Shown in pieces: positions 20,701 through 35,700 of a DNA stretch of 64,000 nt. A program made the position numbers and the translations under genes. How positions within the stretch are numbered: position 1 is the first letter of the stretch; each line of letters starts with the position of its first letter. The stretch comes from Eledone cirrhosa (taxonomy: Eukaryota; Mollusca; Cephalopoda; Octopoda; Eledonidae): positions 206,034,821 to 206,098,820 of the forward strand of contig OZ024740.1 in the NCBI GenBank assembly GCA_964016885.1. The letters run 5' to 3'. The notes under the pieces are model-generated. The model ran no database searches. It had not been told where the DNA came from and saw nothing but the letters and a program-made list of their open reading frames with translations.

Positions 20701-23700
20701 ACCGAAAGATCATAGTAAAAGGCAATCAAATCCCCCATCCTTATGCTATTGTGGTACACAAGGTATGTAACCATTGTGTTGTTGCTTCTATTTCTTGTTT
20801 CTTTTATAACTAATCATTGGATCAAATAATTGCTTTTTAGACAATTTTATCTCATAAACAACAATTCACCAGCAGCTTTATGGCTATCTGTACAGATCTC
20901 TGTTCATTTAAGTAAATAGGTATCTGTTAAGTGACAGAGTACAAGACTCTTCCTCGGGATAGGCCGATGGTCTCTCACAGGGCTAATTTCTAGCTAATGC
21001 TAGTACTCAATGTTTCAGTTGAGCAACTTGAAATGAAGTGTTTGTACAAGGATGCAATGTGTCACCCAGTTTGGGATTTGAATACACAACTTTGCGAAAG
21101 TGAGATCAACACACTAACCATTTTGTGAAGCCATGCAGCCTAGTGTTTAGAATGTTGGGCTAATAATTACAAGGTCATGGATTTGATTCCCAGATAAGGT
21201 GGCATTGCTCCAATTTACTCAGTTGAAAATAAGTACCAGATTAACCCTGCAATGAATTGGCATCCCACTTAGCAGGTGAGGGTAAGTCTTGTACTCTCAG
21301 TCCCTTAACACCAATGAAACTCAGCTAAGGTTCAAGAAAAAAACCCCCAAAAGCACCCCAAACTAAATTTTTTCCTCAGTTTTCCCATAAAGAAAGCAAT
21401 GCCTCAAATTAATGTCTCTATAATTATCAGGATTCCTAGATTTGTTTTCATATCAAATTTGTTATACTTTGTCATTCAATTAACTCTTTTTAGGAAAATA
21501 TTTACTGGACTGATCTTACCAGACATGCATTATTAACTGCCAACAAAAATACAGGTTACGATCTGACTGCATTATTAACTAATGTGAGTGGTATAACTGA
21601 TTTGAAAGTTGTACACCAACTGGCACAAAATAGTAAGTAGTATTTCGGATTTTGGTGTTTCTTTTTTATGGGGTTGAGGTTGCATTCTGCTATGTGTGGT
21701 CTTTATATTCTGTCTGAAAAACAACACTACTATTACTACTAGTTAGTGGTAGTAGTAGTAGTTTTGACAGGAATCGACATCACTTTTACATGTTTTTTTT
21801 CATGCTTGCATAGGTAAGACGGCTCTCTTCTCCTTTGATTATGAACCTGCTTAACCCTCTTGCTACTGCATTTCTCATGAAAGACATTGCATATGTGTTT
21901 CAAATAATCAAAACTTTGGTCAAGAATTTTTAATATAACATTATCAAACCGATGTTTGGAACATAACTCAATAAAGGTTCTTACAAAGGATTATGCTGGA
22001 AAGTTTTTAGATAAATATAATCACTTTAAAATAAGTAGTTTTGTATCCAGGAACCAGGTGCAGTTTGATATCAAAAGGATTAATCAGAACTGGCCTGGTA
22101 CAACAACAACAACCATTCTGGCATGAGAAGCACTTTGCTATATTACCTGTCAAAACAGAACTGAGAGAAGTAGAGCAACATAACAACCTACACCAGTTAA
22201 CACAGGACTTGATATTATTTAACCCTTTAGCATTTAAATCGGCCATATCCAGCCAGAATTCTCACACCTCTTTCTGTTCAAACTGGCCTTAACCAGCTGC
22301 TCGTACTGATGTTAAGGTATTGTTCTCAAAATAAATAACATTAAAAATTCATAGATTCGATATTATGTGAGGTAAAGCTTTTACCATGAAAATACAATAG
22401 TAAATATAGAGTAATGTAAATGCTAAAGGGTTAAGCTATCAACTTGTGACAAAATTGTATCATTAAGCTGAGATTGACAATGATTAATGAAGAAGAAACT
22501 CTTGCTATTCCAATAATTATGTGGTTTTGCCTAGATTTAAAGTTCAATTCCACACCAAGAATATATTTTAAACATATTAATACACTTCTGTATATTAACT
22601 TTGTTAGTATTCAGTTTTACTTAATCAATTCTTATAATAAACATGTATTATATTAAAATACATTGGATTGGCAGTATTGGTAGAGGGTTGGACGCCATGC
22701 TTTGGAGCATAGAGTTACCTCCCTTTATGATCAGAGTTCAAATCCCGTCGAGGTTAACTTTACCTTTCATCCTTACAGGGTCGATAAAATAAAGTACCAG
22801 TAATGCACTGGGATAATTGCTGGCCTTGTGCCAAAAATAGAAACAATTATATTAAAATACAATGCACTCTGCTGCTGCTGATCAAACTTTGTGGAGAGAG
22901 ATATCACATGTTAATGCGTAGTCTGCAACTGGCGGAGTTTAGCGTCACAAGAAGACAATGCAACACACAACAGCGAGTCATTTAAGACCATTTTCCTTGC
23001 TAAAGCAAAGATTAGACTTGTGGGACCCCATGACAAGTTTCTTTTGCATAGAGTTCTTTTTGAGGTAATGTTTTACTGCCAGATGCCTCTAGTTTTCATT
23101 CATGTATTTCTAATTTCCATTATACCAGCTTTCCCAAAACAATCCTAACCACATATCTCACAACACTTCATATAAACTATACTCCTTTATTATTATATAT
23201 ATATCTATTCTTTTATAGCTTTAAGTGCTTGCTCTTTCAAGAATGGGATGTGCTCTCAACTGTGTATACCTCGACCTCACCATTTACATGTTGGACACAA
23301 TAACAGAACTTGTCTCTGTCAAAACTATATTGGACATACTCTAAAACCTTCTGGAGATGAAGACTGTTTCTGTCCTGAAGGACAAACTTATCAAGAAGGG
23401 ATTTGCAAACCAAACAACTGTAAATATTATGTTTTCCTTAAACTTAACTTCTCTTTTACGCTTTATTTTTCATTCATTATATATTATTATTATCACATCA
23501 GATTTTCCCATGGTTTCAAGTTAAATTACAATGGATAAACTCGTTTTCCTCATGTAGAACCCATGCAAGCATGGAAAAATGGATGCTAAATGGTGATGAT
23601 GATGATGATGATGATGATGAGTGAAAACATGTGGTTAGGATGTTGAGTTTATGAATCGTAAGGCTGTAGGTTTGATTTCCAGACTGGGTGTCACATTGTG

Positions 23701-26700
23701 TCCTTGAGCAAAGAACTTCATTTCACATTGTTCTAGTTCCTTCAGCTGAAAATGAGTACCAGTAGCAACTGAGGGTTAGCTATGTGATGGACTGGTAGCC
23801 TGTCCAGCTGGGGAGCCTTTTACTCTTAGTTACTTAACACCCATGAAACCAAGATAAGCTCCAGTCTTTGTCCTACCTGTGCAAACATGGAAAAATGGAC
23901 ATAAAATAAATCAAACTCATTTCTCCTGTAAAATCCATCTTCTTCATTTTCAGTGTTTTACTGATTTGCATCATTATCATTTTATGTTTGTTTTTTCATG
24001 CTTGTGTGGGTTAGATGAGTCCTCTCCACTTCAGTGCATCTACATGTTTCTTTCCTTTATATTTCCTTTGAGATAAGCTTTCACCACTTACTCTCGGGTC
24101 CCAAATAATAGTCGGGGTTGAAATAAGCAACGGGGTTGGACATTTGCTTAAATTCTTCTAAGCGGGGGGGTGTCGGTAATTGTATATATACATTTGTAAA
24201 TATGGGATTTCTTGTAATGTTCTTTTTTTGTCATATATAATGTTTTTTAATGTAAAATAAAATTATTAGATTCTCCAGCTGTTGTATCAGCATGAATTAC
24301 TTACAATAAAATTTTGCCAAAGCTAGATTAACAAAATTTAATAAGCAGTGGGGTGGGGGATTGATAAAAGCAAGGAGGTTGGAAAAAATCTGAAAAATTA
24401 ATAAGCAGTGGAGGCAATTATTCAAGACCTGAGAGTACCTCAGTAAAATAAGAAAGGATAATAAAGAAAATAAATAACAAACTATCTCAAAGAAGGAAAT
24501 AAAATGAAATTAGAAACAATTCATAGATTAAACTACATGGCAACTTTTTAACATTTTAGACCTCATTCTTGTAAGACTGTGGAACTGTTAAAAGTTATAA
24601 AGGAATTAGAAGATGTCTGTTTCTAAATAACTTTTAAATAGACCTATATTAAGAGTGTTCCAATTCAGCCAACAGAAGAACCTACTCGTTAATGAGTTGC
24701 TGAGTATTCCACAGTCATGTGTACTCTTAACATAATTTTCAAGAAGACACTATATGAGACAAGGCTGGCCTTTTGAATTATACATACAATCCATCTAATG
24801 GGGTTCCAAACAGTTTTTGTCTTCGCAGTTTCACTTATGTTTGGATTGACCTGAGTTTATGATAAATTAATTATGAAATAATTAATTTCAGTAAATCTCA
24901 CCAAATTTATCATTAATTGATTAAAATACATCATTAATCGATTAAAATGTATTTCATTAGAAATATGATAATAAAAGTGTTGAAACAAACGGTTTTGTAT
25001 CGTAATACCGTAGGTACTTTCAGGCAGTTTTGTATTAAAAGGGTAACTTTATTTTCTTAACTGCTGTATATTTTTCTATGTAATCTCTATATAAATTCCT
25101 ATATTGTGTTTTCTATCGTTGATGAATGATTTTCTTGTTTTCTAGATACATGTGAAGCTCATCAGTTCCAATGTCACAACAGCCAATGTATTTCAGCTGC
25201 TACCAAATGTGATCATGATCCTGACTGTGTTGATGGCAGTGATGAACTTAATTGTGGTTAGTATTATCAATATATGAACATTCCTTACATATTGATTACA
25301 TAGAAATATGTAAACAATGTTACTTATATATTATATTATACAGTGTTGATGATTTACTTATATCATTTGTAAACATATATTACAGTGTAGTTGTTCCAGC
25401 CTGTAGTCTATGGGTACCAAGACGTTCACAAATGTAGTACTGTCATGTTGTTCAATTATCTTTTGAATATGGCCACAGTGTTATCATTTATTGTTTGAGA
25501 TGGCCATATTACCATCAATTACTTTTTTAATATGGTCACAGTGTCATCATCATGAAGCTGTGAAACCTAGTTGTTAGGGTGTTGGACCCATGATTGTAAT
25601 ATCATGGGTTTGATTCCTGGACCAGGTGGCATATTCTGTTCTTGAGCGAAACACTTCATATCACATTATTCCAGTTCACTTAACTGAAGGAAAGGATTAC
25701 TAGCAACAGCAGCAGCATACAGTGGTTATCTCTTGGACAAAATTCTGTCTTGTACTTTCAGTTATTTAACTCCAAGGAAACTGGGATAAGCTCTATTTAT
25801 GTAATCACATAAATAGTTCACCACCAATCTTGCTTTGCTTTTATCTTTCTCAATAGCACCCACAGTCTAATCAATTGCATTTTCTTTTATCTTGTAAATT
25901 ACAGAATCTTATCAAAAGCTTTGTCCTGTTCCATTAACGCTATAGATTATAATCTGATATTGCACATAATTGATTTATTTCTTTGATACATGTCCAGGTT
26001 TATAAGTGGAGTTATAACCAATAGATAGAACCTGACTACTGCCTATTTTACCATTCTTGAACTTCATATCAACACTGATAAAATTAGAAATTGACTCATA
26101 AAAATAAAGAATGTTTCACTGGTAAAGACACATAAAAAACATGTTCCTTCTCAATAATGCAATATTCAATCTATCTGTATATGTATTTATGCATCAGATA
26201 AATATTGCTTCATGATCCCATCAGACAGAATAACAAATGTATTACCCCAGAGGGTAACAAGGAAAATATGTTGACAGAGCCAATCCAACTCACAGGGTTT
26301 GTTCTTGCAGATGACCATCCCCATCCCAATCACAGTAAGTAGAGAGGTGGTTCAGGGATCCAGGAAGTCAGATGTTTCCACCATTATGGATTTAACAATA
26401 AGTCTATTGGAGAGCAGCTGGTAATTTGTCAGCTTGCAATCTTCAATATGTTGGACAATAGAGCCTGAGTTTGATGCTGAGTAAAAATGATAATACATTT
26501 AGTCTTTCACATTTTTGTCATAGACATCTACACTGCCATAACAAACATATCAGTGTAATTTTGTTGGATGGTCAGTTAGCAGTTGAGTGTTTGTTTCTTT
26601 CACATATCTTAATATTCTATAATGGTTTAGCAGAAAATGTTTAAAAACAGGTTTGTAAATTCAAATATTTATAGTATCATAAAAAATTGTACTATTAAAC

Positions 26701-29700
26701 TAAAGACTAATTTTTAATGTGATGCAGTTGCTAGAGTGTTGTTTTGTACTTTTCAAAAATGTTTTGCTAATACAGTTTCACATGGTACAAGGTGTTAAGA
26801 ATTATGGTGTATTAAGGATATTCTAAAAGCATTAAAGTTTTTATTAAGATATAGGTTCAACCTGTCTATAAATTTTTTTCATCTTGTATTCACATTAAAA
26901 AATAAATTTCTGTTCTGGAAAGTAGAATAATTTATAAAAAATGTTTTAGTAAAGGTGAGTTTTATATTAAATAATAATAATATTTGATTTGTTTGCAAGC
27001 AAACAGCCTCATTACGCTATGTTTCAAATATTTTTATTCAATATAAAACTCATGAATACATTTACGTGTTTGCTATGTTGGAGCGAAAAAACAAACTCTA
27101 GAACTAGGAACCAAACTCTAATTTTGTTTTAATAAAGAATATTATCAAAATGTTAAGATTGCAATATTTATAGATTAAATGAAATAACAGAACATGCTGT
27201 GTCCTCAGTCATCACACATTACTTTGTCTCAGAATATGTATATGAAAATATTTGCTACACTTGGAAGGTAGTAGCAAGGTGTGGTATCTGAACTGTCTTG
27301 TCTTGGATCATAATGACCTGTCCAACCCATGCCAACCTAAAAATACATGATGATGACTTACTGCACAATTTGTGTGATCAGCATTAGAAAAGGTTTCCAA
27401 TTGTAGAAATTACTTTTTCAATAATTTCATCATCATCAACACCATTATCCTCATCATCATCACCACTACCACCACCACCACCATCATCACCACCACCACC
27501 ATCATCATCATCCTCCTCCATTTTCCCTGCTAAGGGTTGAACAGGTTGTCACATATCAAGTCAGTACTGACCAGACAGGTCAGAGCTGCAATTTGTGTAT
27601 TTAAATTGTCAGAACATCCTGTGTATCGAGCATACCCCATAAAAAGATGAAAATAAGCCGAAGAAACTGAATGAGTAAACATTATCAAAGCTATTTTCTT
27701 AGTTTTGTTTTAAAAAGATAAATCGGATTATATTTTAAACGATATAGCAGGCTGTACTTCAACTCTTTTGCAGCCATATTTTTAAAGGAATACACTGTAT
27801 TTCAATTAATTCATCAAAGAATTTGGAGTGATTTACTAAAATTATTAATTATTTCATTATTAAGATGGTATTTGTAACATAACCTAGGAATAAGTTCTTA
27901 CATCAAATTATTTTGGAAGGTTTTAGTATAAATAGGAACCTTTTAAAATGGGTGGTTTTGTTCCATTGAACCAGAGGCAGTTTTGGGTGGATAAGTGATA
28001 AAGCAAGTTAGACTTTAAATGAAACTACAAAAAAAAAAGGATTTTATGGTGCAAAAAATAAAAATGATGATGATATTATATGAAGATAGTCTTTATTACT
28101 GATCTCTCCTTAGTAGTCATAACAATGGGGAATAGATTGTAGTCATAAACCTTTTAATCATATTTGGAATAAAAAGTGGCATGGTGATAACCTACAATTA
28201 AAATAGATAAATTAATTTAGATATTAGGAAAATTATATTTCATTGTTTCTCTCTTAGATTTCCATTAGAAAACAAAATGAGCAGATTATACTTTTAACCT
28301 TTTTGTGACCATATATGGAATACATGGTATTCCAGTTAATTTCTTCAATTTCATCATCATTTAATGTCTACTTTCCCTGCTAACAAAGGTTGCATAGGTG
28401 ATCGCAGACCAAGTTTGTAGCTAATTGGAGCCACTGAAATCTCAGGAGGACCAAGGACATGCCTCTTACTTACATATGTTCTTGCACTCTAATGAGTGCA
28501 CTGGGTGTATTTTATTGTGTCACCAGAACCAGGGAGGTTGTCATGTCTCTGACACAACTAAAGATTCCTCCTGACTTTTTGTTTGGCAAATTTTCTACAG
28601 CTGGATATCTTTCCATTTTACAGTGTACTGGGTTCATTTATTGTTTCACCCACACTAGAGAGGGAGTTGTGCTCTTGACACAATTGATGAGTTCTCTCGA
28701 CTATGGTTTCTACAGTTGGAAGATATTCCTATCACCAACCATCTTACAGTGTTCCACTATCTTACAGTTTATTTATTTTTAATATTAGGAAAATTATATT
28801 TCTTTGATTTTGATATATTTGAGGAGGGTCATGTTGTCCTAATATTGCCAGAAAAATATAGTAAAACACACTCACTGTTTGGTTTAGTTTTCACTTAACA
28901 AAAATCTTGCGAAACAAATACATCACCGCTAGTTCTTTGATTCTTTCTTAGATTTCTTTATTTCATAGTAAAAATAATTCAGTTCAGTTCTACCTACCAT
29001 TTTATTTGTTTTGTTTTGTTTCTCCCTTCTTTTTCTGACCAGCCTATTTACATTGCATGGAATGTAAAGCTAGTCAGAAATATATTACACTTGGTCTGCA
29101 ACTGAAAGGTTTGTTGTCAGCCAGTGTAACCATGTAGCCATCACGTTCTCATTTCACTGAGATTTCACATCACATCAGCTCATATCAGCTGCTCTATGTT
29201 AGTTTTGTTTCCCTACAGAATATCATCCATGTTCTGAAGGTAACTTCCGTTGTCCTAACATGCAGTGTATTCCACACCACATGCTCTGTAACCATGAAAA
29301 TGACTGCAGTGATGGTTCTGATGAGAAAAATTGCAGTGAGTATTTCTGTCTCATCTTCCTTAAATATTCCTGCGATTCTATTTTTCTTTAGTATTTTAAT
29401 TTGTTTTCTATTATTTTTCTTTTCACAACAGACTACGACAAGCATTTTAAGGCAATTTTCCCTACTAAAATAAAATTAACCCTTTAGTATTACATTACTC
29501 TATATTTACTATTGTATTTTTACGGCAAAGGCTTTACTTCACATAATTATCTCATAATATTGAATCTATGAAATTTTGATATTATTTATTTTGAGAACAA
29601 TACCGTAACATCAGTATGAATGGCCGGTTACGGCCAGTTTGAACAGAAAGAGGTGAGAGAATTTTGGCTGGATATGGACAGTTTAAATGCTAAAGGGTTA

Positions 29701-32700
29701 AGCCTTGTTGGCTCTATGATAATCTTCATACTCATCATGGGGTGCTTTTTGAGGCAATGTTTTATTATTGGATGCCCTTTTGGCACCAGCCTTTTTAGTC
29801 ACCTCCTATGGCATGCAGAAATATAGTGTATCTATTTTAAAGTGGATTCATGCAGGAATCGTTTTTTAAATAGATTAGTGTAGAAAAATAGAAACACATA
29901 CAGATTATTTACAACATATTTTTTAATGTTTCTTTTTCATTGGGAAATAGAAATAATGGGGTCAAAAATATTGGATGATTTTCTACTGGAAGAATTTTTG
30001 AGATTAAACTGAAATAATAATAATAATAATAATAATGGTTTCTGATTTAGGCACAAGGCCAACAATTTAGGAGGCAGAGAAAGTAGATTAAATCAACCCC
30101 AGTACATTACTGGTACTCTTTATTATCAACCCCCATAAGGATGAAAGGCAAAGCTAACCTTGGCGGGATTTGAAATCATAACATAAAGGGCTGTAACTCT
30201 ATAATAATAATAATAGTTCCCCAATATAACGGACAACAAATGCTGAGTGACAAGCAATCACCCCCGTATGTCTGTTGTTTTTTTACATGTTTAAAATGCT
30301 TGTTCTGAAATAATTATTGTTGCAAAGGGAACATAAGGCATCATCCTTTACTTTCAAGAAGTGAGACATCATAATATTTGGGCCTTTAGTCCAAATACTT
30401 AATTTTTATATTCTAAATTTGTGACCCAAAATTTTTTTACAAATGGAAACAAATATCCCCTCAGAACAGAACAGCCAAAAATAATTGCAATGTTACCACC
30501 ACTGCCACCACCACCAATCCCTCTAACAGTATGGCAGACATTACAAATACAGCCACATGATAATAATGATGATTTCTTTATTTATTGATATTATCTATTG
30601 GCCACTATGGCCTACATATAGGGGACAATACAAAAAGACAAGGACAGTGGGGTTTACAATGAAATGGAGTAAAAAGAAAGAAGCTGAAGTTAGATGTCAA
30701 CTTAGCTAGTAGCAATAACAACAGATTTATAATAGCCTACATACATACATATAACAACCGTAACACCCCACTCCATTGTTATGGCTACAAAGTTTAACAA
30801 AATACAAAAACAGCAACAATAACAGCACTAGCAGCCCAAGTGGCTTCAAAAAGTAGACATCAATTTATTTATAGGAAAGATAACCAAAAAAAGAAAGAGA
30901 AACAGCCATGAACATCAAACAATTACAATGACAACCATGCTGCCACCACCTCTACCACAGAAGCATTTGAAAAAGTAACAATTTAAAAAAAATGATAATA
31001 ATGACTTTATAAGCCACAGGGCTCACATTAAGAAAACATTAAAGACAGCAAAAAGATCTTTATTGGTAATAATGAGAGTATGCATCATACACATTGTCTC
31101 AAATCCAGTGATGGTGTCATGTTAAAATCACTGGTGTTAGTGCAACCTTAAATTCCCTAATCTTCTAAATGAGTGCATAAATGTTGAACCTAAATAGTTC
31201 AAATAATGGCAAAAAAGGAGGCTGGAACTTCATGTGAAGGACTCTCACTTAGCAAGTGCTCCTTGGCCCAGCAGCAGAGATTTGGCTGTCATCCAAATAC
31301 TGCTGTTGGAGGAAGAAGGAACAAGGCAAGAACCAACTGGACAAAGGAATTGAATAAAACTAATGAAATGTTATCTGAAAGGTGATCCCACTAAGAAAGG
31401 CTATAGGAAACAAATGCATAAAATCTGGAACAATATTGGTCTATTTAAATTAGGTGAACAAAAACTAGTGGGTCAAGCTCGTGTAATAAGAACTAATGAA
31501 TGGATAAGTGAATTGGAATAACTCAGTAGAAAGATTAAGCTGGAAATGGAAAGTGGTGTTGATCAGGCAAATGAACCTGTATAAAGCAGAGCGAATCAGG
31601 CAAATGGAATGTAAACAAGCAAAAAGAACTGGATTGATAGACAAGGAAATTAATGACTACCTACACTGTTTCATAAGAAGGGTGATGTTGGTAAAGTGTA
31701 CTTAAGATCTGAAGGTGGAAGAGGTCTAATCAACATGGAGGACTGTGTTCAAATGGAGAAGTGTTATTAACATAAATATATGTCTGAGAGTAACAAGCCA
31801 ATGCTTGAGGCTGTATTGAAGGAGGAAATAATAGACCAGGGGATGTCCAATAAAGAAGTAACAACAAAGAGGAAGAACAACCTGAATGACAAGGCCCTTC
31901 ATAGCATCATTTTGAATAAAACAGAATTCAGAGATGAAACTGGTTAAAGAAAGGGGACCTTAAGAAAGCCACAGAAGGAATGCTACTGGCTGCACAGGAG
32001 CAAGCCCTTAGAACGAAGTGGATAAAACATCATATTGACAAGGAGGAGGTTAGCCTGCTCTGTAAGATTTGTGGGGAGAGAGGGGAAACTGTGGCTCACA
32101 TTGTATCCAAATGTAAACACCTAGCCCAGACTCATTATAAAGAATGGAAGCATATCATAGGAAATGTGATTCACTGGTATTTATGCAAACTGAAGAAATT
32201 ACCTCATTTTGAGAAGTGGTATAAGCATAAGCCAAAGTCAGGGATAGAAAATGATCATGTGAAGGTGCTGTGGGATTTCAGAATACAAATGGACAAAGAA
32301 TTACAACACAATAGGGCTGACCTAGTGGTTTTTGACAAGGAAAATAGATCTTGCTTGATTATAGATGTGGCTTGCCTCTTTGATGCAAGAGTGTAAGAAA
32401 AGGGGAGGGAGAAAATTAACTGATACCAAGATTTATAGTGGAAACTGAAAAAGATTTGAGATTGTCATGAGATGAAGGTAATTCCCATCATCATTGAAGC
32501 ACTGGGTACTATCTTGAAGAGTTTCCAAGGCTGGTTAAAGAACATTAGCCCAGCCCCCTTTTTTGGAACACTCCAGAAGGCATGCCTACTAGGAACCGCA
32601 AAGACCCTCTGATATATCCTGAATATCTGAGGCTGCAACTAACGGCTTGATGTTCATTAGGGCAAATTTTCTTGGTTGATATAAAACCAATGGAGGTTTT

Positions 32701-35700
32701 GTATCAAAAAGATTAATGATGTGGAAATATTTTTCTTTCATTTTTTTTATTTCAACATTGTCATTGAAAAGAATGCATCTCCAATATTGTTATATTTCCA
32801 CTTCCATTTTACAGCTTATCCATCATGTTCCTCTTCTGAATTCACCTGCTCTAATGGCCGTTGTATTCCTCTCAACTGGACCTGTGACTTTGATGATGAT
32901 TGCCATGATTATTCCGATGAAGCTAACTGTAAAGATGGTAAGTTGTTTTAACAACTGCTTTCTCTTCACTTTATCTCATTGCTAAATTACATAGGAACTT
33001 TCCTCTCTTTATAAATGTGAAGTTGCATGATTTTAGTAGTTAGAAAGTTCAGCTCACGATTGTAAGATCAAGAATTCAATTCTCAGTGGCGCATTGCACC
33101 CTTGAGCAAGAGACTTTATTTCACATTGCTCCAGTACATTTAGCTGGAGAAAAATGAGCTGTGCCTGTAATTCAAATGGGGAGAACTTTGTCACACAGTA
33201 TCATACTGAATCTCCCTAGCAATTATGTTAAGGGTACATATCTGTGGAGTACTTAGCCATTTACATGTTAATTTCATGAGCAGACTGTTCCATTTGATCA
33301 CATCAACTAGGATATTCATCATTGGAACTAATGGAGGTTCAATGCACGCACACATTTATATATAATCCCTCCTACCAGTCTTGAAAGCCATGAAAAGAGT
33401 CATCAGCACTGCTTTTCCCCCATGTCAACAACACAATAATCATTTTAAGGCTAAAGTAGGGATTAGCTTTGTGAACCCTATGACAAGCTTCTCCATTTTG
33501 CCCTATCCCCTGCATCCCCATGCACCAACCTCTTAGCTTTCATTTCCCACTCCATTTTTACTCATGTCTTTTTTGGTCTTTCACTTCCTCTGCTTCATTT
33601 CAAATTCACTTCCATCACTCCTCTCACCTTGTCACTTTCATAATTCCTCACACATTCCATTTCTATTCACATTAATCACTAATTCTATTCCCATCACCCA
33701 GTCACATTTGTCCTTCTTCAACACATGACTCAACCATCTCATTTCATTTCATTTCACAACATTCATCACTAGCTTTATTCCCATCATCCTCAGTAATTCT
33801 TTGTTTATCTTCACCTCTCTGAGAAATACTCCATTCAGCTACCAAACCATTCTCATATCCATTTCTTCTAGCCTTCTCAGCTGCTCCACGTTCATCCATA
33901 TCTCGCTCCCATAAACCATGGCACTTCTTATACCTTTCCCTTCAGTTTTAGTAACAGCCCCTCTTCATTACCATGCTCCTCAGTTTCCCAAACTTCTTCC
34001 ATGCATATCTCACTCTAACCACAGCACCATGTCTGATCCACTCTCTTCATTTAACATGTTTGTAAGATAAAACGTTTTCATATCTTTCACATTCATACTA
34101 TTCTCTGGATCCAACTCAACACCCTCTCCACCTGCAGCTCCCTTCATACACACTTTACACATAAATATAGCTGCCACCTTATTTAATAGTCCTCTCACAC
34201 CACTATATTTTTGGTATACACACTCAGTGTATATCATACATTTAATGGATTTCACTCCAACACTCTTCTTGCACACTGCACATGCCCACCTCCCTCTTCT
34301 CTCCACCTCAGCCCATGCTTTACCACTTTCCATTACCTTCATCTTTCTGATATTCTCTTTCATAACTTTTGCTTCCTTACATTCCTTCCACCTAATCTCC
34401 CCATAAAATAGTAAAAGAAAAATGTATAAGGCTATTTATTGCCATCATTATCATCATTTTTTTATGCCTGTTTTTTCATGCTTACATGGGTTGGACGGGT
34501 CTTCTAAGGCACAGCTTTCCTCCACTTGTGTTCCTTTGAGGTTCAATGTATTGAAATCACCTTTCACTATTTTTGCCCAGATTTTCCTGAGTCTGCCTCT
34601 TCCATGATTTCCTTCCATTTGAAACTCCTAGCACTTCTTTATCCAATAATCATCATTCATGTACAATCTCCTCTCCTGCACATTAGATCTGATTCCTCTT
34701 ATGTCCAGTTTTTCTTTCAACACCTCCATGCTTTGCTGTTCATGCACACTAACATTACATATCGAACATGTTCAGTTCATTTCTCTCCAGCCTTCACATC
34801 CTCTGCAATCACTGCATACCTCACTATCATGTAACATTGCACTTCACATAGGTATCATACAATCTACTCTTCGCTTGAAGAAAAAAACAACACATTTTCC
34901 TTGAACCAAAATCATATTTTTTTCCTTTCCCTACAGAATCTAATCAGTGTTCTGAAGGTAACTTTCATTGTCCTAACATGCAATGTATTCCACACCATTG
35001 GCTCTGTGACCATGAAAATGACTGCAGTGATGGTTCTGATGAGAGAAATTGCAGTGAGTATTTTTGTCCCATTTTCCTTAAATATTCTGCAATGCAGTTT
35101 AAATATTCATAGATACTATTTAACCCATTTGATACCAAACCACTTGAAACTGCCCTGGTTCTACAATACAACAGCTGTTTGTTTTAAAGTATTTATATTT
35201 ATGTAATAACCGTACATCATAATTTTATGTAAACACCTTTGTTAATATGTTTCAAACACTAACTTTATGAGAAAGTCAGTCATATTACTATATCCTTCTA
35301 GATTCTTGATTATTTTCAAAATTTAACTGTAAATGTGTCTTTCATTAGAAATATGGTAACAAAGGAGTTTTAAAATTCATAAATACTTTCTCCTTAAATA
35401 TTCAGATACAATCTAACTTTTCCCTGAAAATTTTGATTTTTATCTATGTTATTACAATTTTTATTTTCTGAAAGAATTTTGGTAAAATAAATTGTACCCC
35501 ACCCCACATACACTATCATGATTATTTACAATTTTATTTAACTCTCTGGAGGCATGTGGTCTAGTGGTTAGAGTGTTGAGCTTATGATCATACAATTGTG
35601 GGTTCAATTCCAAGACCATGTAGTGTTGTGTTTTTGAGTATAGCATCATATTTCACATTGCTCCAGCTCACTCAGCTGAAAGTGAGTACCAGTTACAGCT

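Noticed and set aside
31980..32396. Independent gene with a CKICG...H...C zinc motif
   Set aside because: It is the C-terminal module of a LINE; upstream pieces of the same element lie in order with stops and deletions, and the RT core is missing.
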